Assembly: GCA_021204285.1 (NCBI GenBank)
Contig: JAJPZP010000003.1
Span: forward strand, 1 to 8,219
Direction: 5' to 3'
DNA from: Lachnospiraceae bacterium
Lineage (GTDB): Bacteria; Bacillota; Clostridia; Lachnospirales; Lachnospiraceae
Length of the DNA stretch: 8,219 nt
Every line of letters starts with the position of its first letter. Within the stretch, counting starts at the first letter, position 1. A model generated the notes under the pieces. That model was not told the DNA's origin. It was given only the letters and a program-made list of their open reading frames with translations, and did not search any database. The position numbers were made by a program, and so were the translations under genes. Shown here one piece after another: positions 6,125 to 8,219 of this stretch.

Positions 6125-6727
6125 TTATTTATTCTCGAACTCAATACGAAATGTTCTGCCCTCCACTTGGATCTTCGTCACGCCGCAGTTTTTATGTACA
6201 CGTCCGCTCCAGAACTCCTTAAGCGGCAGCTCCTGCAGTCCGGAGAGAATCCCACGGATCGCCGCACCGTGTGTCGTCATCAGAAAGGTCATCCCCTCAT
6301 TCTGCGGATCATCCATAACACTGCGCACAAATTGCAGCGTACGTTTCTGAAGATGCTGAATCGACTCACCGCCCGGCGCTGTCTGATAGTGCTCCGGGTC
6401 CTCAAAAAACCGGGGAAAATCGGGGTCAGGAATATTATAGCCCTCCTTCTGGCAGATCAGGCCTTCATACTCACCAAAACTGATTTCTTTCAGGCCTTCC
6501 GTCTCAATGATCTCGATCGGCCGGTCTCTGCGTACAATTTCTGCGGTCTGTCTCGCCCGACAGAGAGGACTCGTATAGATCCGGTCAAAAGGAACGTCCC
6601 GCAGCCAGTCTGCCGCCTGCTGCGCCTCCTCGATGCCATTCTCATTCAGCGGAATGTCCGTAATTCCCTGCAATCTGCGTATCCGATTCCATTCCGTCTC
6701 TCCATGTCGCATCAGATAGATATCCAT
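6125..6727 (-). CDS. Histidine phosphatase (phosphoglycerate mutase-like) family protein
   Basis: This 200-residue cytosolic enzyme of the branch-2 RHG superfamily transfers phosphate to an active-site histidine. MRHGET (residues 6-11) carries the catalytic H8, YTSPLCRARQTA (51-62) carries the second conserved arginine R58, FGEYEG (84-89) carries the acid/base glutamate, and THGAAIRG (152-159) carries the second histidine. I start it at ATG 6727, where the motif begins four residues later and a strong AGAGGAG site precedes it. A longer in-frame reading would run into the upstream Fur gene. It follows that gene by 19 bases, so it likely shares its operon. The substrate cannot be read from sequence. 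The family includes alpha-ribazole phosphatase (cobalamin synthesis) and many broad sugar-phosphate phosphatases. A corrinoid role would suit an acetogen but is not supported by any neighbour here. Confidence 0.88.
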   Translation of the reverse strand: MDIYLMRHGETEWNRIRRLQGITDIPLNENGIEEAQQAADWLRDVPFDRIYTSPLCRARQTAEIVRRDRPIEIIETEGLKEISFGEYEGLICQKEGYNIPDPDFPRFFEDPEHYQTAPGGESIQHLQKRTLQFVRSVMDDPQNEGMTFLMTTHGAAIRGILSGLQELPLKEFWSGRVHKNCGVTKIQVEGRTFRIEFENK

Positions 6728-6746
6728 ATTCCACTCCTCTTCTTCC

Positions 6747-7160
6747 TCAGACCCGGCTGCAGTCCCTGCATACCCCATACAGGATCGAATTTCTGCACTG
6801 CAGAGAAAATCCGTGGTCCTTTTGTATATGCTCCGCGATCTCTTCCATGAAGGCACAGTCCAGGTGATAAATACGCCCGCATTTCACACATTTCATGTGA
6901 AGATGGTCCCGGCAGTGTCCATCCTGCCCGGCATACTGGTAGAGCGCCTGCCCGTTCTGCTCTGAGGGGTAGCGCAACACTGTCCCATCCTTCTCGAGCC
7001 TGTCGAGATAGCGGTAAATCGTTGTGATATTGACAGACGACTCCTGTTCTCTGAGCAGCTCGCCGATCTCAGAAACAGTCAGCGTCCTGTCACAGTTTCC
7101 CTTTAAGATCTCCAGTATTTTCCTGCGACTGACCGTCGCGTAGGATGTCCCTCCACCCAT
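6747..7160 (-). CDS. Fur-family metal-responsive transcriptional repressor
   Basis: This 137-residue protein has the Fur/Zur/PerR layout. An N-terminal winged helix contains the recognition region SSVNITTIYRYLDRLEKDG (about 41-59), followed by a dimerisation domain with structural zinc pairs C91xxC94 (CVKCGR) and C131xxC134 (CRDC). GHCRDHLH (81-88) supplies histidines for the regulatory metal site. The sensed metal cannot be decided by eye. The HxHxxC-like run before CVKC favours zinc or iron sensing over peroxide sensing. ATG at 7160 follows AGGGGG, which overlaps the stop of the exporter gene nine bases upstream, so the two are translationally close and co-transcribed. It probably represses its own operon through the half-site cluster at 8041-8070. 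Confidence 0.92.
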   Translation of the reverse strand: MGGGTSYATVSRRKILEILKGNCDRTLTVSEIGELLREQESSVNITTIYRYLDRLEKDGTVLRYPSEQNGQALYQYAGQDGHCRDHLHMKCVKCGRIYHLDCAFMEEIAEHIQKDHGFSLQCRNSILYGVCRDCSRV

Positions 7161-7169
7161 CGTATCCCC

Positions 7170-8015
7170 CTAAAATAACAGTTCAATCACCAGTCCCCAG
7201 AATACGCCGAGTGCGTAGAGGACGCCAATAATTTTCACCGTTTCCTTCCGGTCCCGGTTCTGACGCAGCAGTACAAGCAGGCCGACCCCGGCATTCACAA
7301 GCAGACCCGACATCGCCGCGCCCAGACTTAAAACTCCTGCAAGATAAAGTTCCGTCAGTACGACCGACGAGGCACAGTTCGGGATCAGTCCAACCAGCGC
7401 ACACAGGAACTGCCCCAGCACCGGCACACCGCCCAGCAGACCTGCGAGCGCCGCCTCGCCAATCAGAGTGATCACAAGATTCAGCACAAAGGAAACAAGG
7501 AGAATGTAAACAAATACCTCCGCCGCGTGCCGCAGAGCGCTCAGCACCAGTCGTCCGCGGCCGCTCTGCCCATCATGACTCTGATGGAAATATACGTGTG
7601 CGCTGTCCTGTCCTTTTCGTTCGTCATGAATCACGAGATCCACGAGAAAGCCGCTTATCATTCCGACGACCGCCTTGATCGCAAGCATCCTCACGATCAC
7701 CCCCGGCGTTGCCGCTTCTGAGAGCAGTACCGGCAGCATTTCGTCCGAGGTAGACAGGTAGACTGCAAAAAGCGTCCCGAGCGTGATCACACGCCCGGCA
7801 TACAGACTCGACGCCGCCGCTGAAAAACCGCACTGCGGAAGCAGGCCGAAAAGCGCCCCCCAGAATGGTCCGGAACGCCGGGCAGCGCCGAGCCTCTTTC
7901 GCGCCGCCGCCCCCGCCCGGTGTTCCAGCAGCTCGATGAGCAGGTAGGACAGAAACAGAAATGGCAGGAGCCGGACACTGTCCCTAACGGTATCTATGAT
8001 AACATCAAAAAGCAT
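7170..8015 (-). CDS. Polytopic metal exporter of the ArsP_2 / putative manganese transporter type
   Basis: This 281-residue inner-membrane protein has about eight hydrophobic segments in two related halves. Each half carries the same core: GLLPQCGFSAA (57-67) and GLIPNCASSVV (209-219), each followed by a Leu-rich helix starting GRVITLGTL or AGVLSLGAA. A hydrophilic linker (about 130-156) contains several histidines (VIHD, HVYFHQSHD) and may bind metal. This two-fold layout with paired P-x-C motifs fits the putative 10-TM heavy-metal exporter family, which databases label as arsenic efflux or manganese transporter. The true substrate is uncertain. I prefer ATG at 8015 because AAGGGA lies nine bases before it. 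GTG at 8033 would add six residues but lacks a ribosome site. Co-transcription with a Fur-type repressor points to a divalent metal rather than arsenic. Confidence 0.82.
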   Translation of the reverse strand: MLFDVIIDTVRDSVRLLPFLFLSYLLIELLEHRAGAAARKRLGAARRSGPFWGALFGLLPQCGFSAAASSLYAGRVITLGTLFAVYLSTSDEMLPVLLSEAATPGVIVRMLAIKAVVGMISGFLVDLVIHDERKGQDSAHVYFHQSHDGQSGRGRLVLSALRHAAEVFVYILLVSFVLNLVITLIGEAALAGLLGGVPVLGQFLCALVGLIPNCASSVVLTELYLAGVLSLGAAMSGLLVNAGVGLLVLLRQNRDRKETVKIIGVLYALGVFWGLVIELLF

Positions 8016-8040
8016 CTTTGTCATTCCCTTCACAGATTTT

Positions 8041-8070
8041 GCAAATAAATTGCATTTGCAAATCGTTTGC
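8041..8070 (-). promoter_or_regulatory. Putative Fur-family operator cluster
   Basis: Plus-strand half-sites GCAAAT (8041), ATTTGC (8054), GCAAAT (8058) and GTTTGC (8065) form overlapping dyads. The first is a 19-base 9-1-9 repeat (8041-8059) with seven of nine arm positions paired, the size of a classical Fur box. The second is GCAAA-TCG-TTTGC (8058-8070). They cover and follow the predicted transcription start near 8069, where a bound repressor would block initiation or elongation. Assignment to the downstream Fur-family protein is inference. Confidence 0.55.
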
Positions 8071-8075
8071 GTTTT

Positions 8076-8103
8076 ATTATACAGACTTCTTATAGAATGT
8101 CAA
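8076..8103 (-). promoter_or_regulatory. Promoter of the exporter/Fur/phosphatase operon
   Basis: On the minus strand TTGACA (8103-8098) and TATAAT (8081-8076), both consensus boxes, are 16 bases apart. The predicted start is near 8069. The leader to ATG 8015 is about 55 bases and includes the GCAAAT half-site cluster. Confidence 0.75.
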
Positions 8104-8219
8104 GCGCTAACGATTCAGAGCAGCAGGCCACAGACCGCCTTCTTCGAAGGCTATATGCCGCTTGCGCGTCATATGTCTGAGGCTTGATGGTTCTCCGCTT
8201 CGCTCCGGTCCGCGCAAAG
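8104..8219. other. Right-edge stretch with no gene I can support
   Basis: On the minus strand one frame is open from the edge to TAG at 8107 and another stays open slightly further, but neither shows a recognisable domain and the two cannot be told apart. A short perfect inverted repeat GCCTTC-TTC-GAAGGC (8137-8151) lacks a T-tract on either side. It may be the tail of an upstream gene or plain intergenic DNA. Confidence 0.3.

Noticed and set aside
6728..6856. Extended N-terminus for the histidine phosphatase
   Set aside because: It overlaps the 3' end of the Fur gene, has no ribosome site, and the family motif starts just after ATG 6727, which has a strong site.
8016..8075. Manganese (yybP-ykoY) riboswitch before the exporter gene
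   Set aside because: The leader is only about 55 bases and A/T-rich, without the multi-stem structure such a riboswitch needs. The half-site array explains it better.
8107..8217. Minus-strand partial reading frame at the right edge
   Set aside because: Two frames are open over the same short span, with no domain signal, so I cannot call a truncated gene.

Overview
The window is a dense block of minus-strand genes from an anaerobic acetogen. It carries part of the Wood-Ljungdahl (reductive acetyl-CoA) pathway: a nickel CO dehydrogenase with its nickel-insertion helpers, and a three-subunit methylenetetrahydrofolate reductase of the MetF/MetV/RnfC2 type known from Acetobacterium woodii. The gene types, the strong AGGAGG ribosome sites and the moderately GC-rich coding sequence suggest a Clostridia member, plausibly a Lachnospiraceae- or Eubacteriaceae-type acetogen. 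The genus is not determined. No plus-strand gene is supported, and no rRNA, tRNA, CRISPR array or insertion sequence was seen.

In the direction of transcription (right to left), the first unit (about 8103 to 6125) holds a two-fold-repeat metal exporter (ArsP_2 / putative manganese transporter type), a Fur-family repressor and a histidine phosphatase. It has a near-consensus promoter (TTGACA-16-TATAAT) followed by a cluster of GCAAAT/ATTTGC half-sites that looks like a Fur-family operator. The second unit (6112 to 2538) is rnfC2-metV-metF. RnfC2 starts with TTG behind a perfect ribosome site, and its first ~205 residues are a paralogue of MetV. The third unit (2528 to beyond base 1) encodes a His-rich metal-binding protein, a CooT-like nickel protein, the CooC ATPase and CooS/AcsA, which runs off the left edge.

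Functionally, the second unit makes methyl-THF for the methyl branch using NADH-derived electrons. The third unit makes the CO-generating enzyme of the carbonyl branch and the proteins expected to supply and insert its nickel. His-rich protein, CooT, CooC and CooS together parallel the cooS-cooC-cooT-cooJ set of Rhodospirillum rubrum in mirrored order.

The most notable non-coding signal is that the promoters of the second and third units share one unusual design: a 17-bp spacer filled by a C-tract/G-tract inverted repeat lying directly against or one base from TATAAT. This resembles operators of CsoR/RcnR/FrmR-type repressors and suggests that the two branches are switched together by one metal- or C1-responsive regulator. 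That regulator is not in the window.
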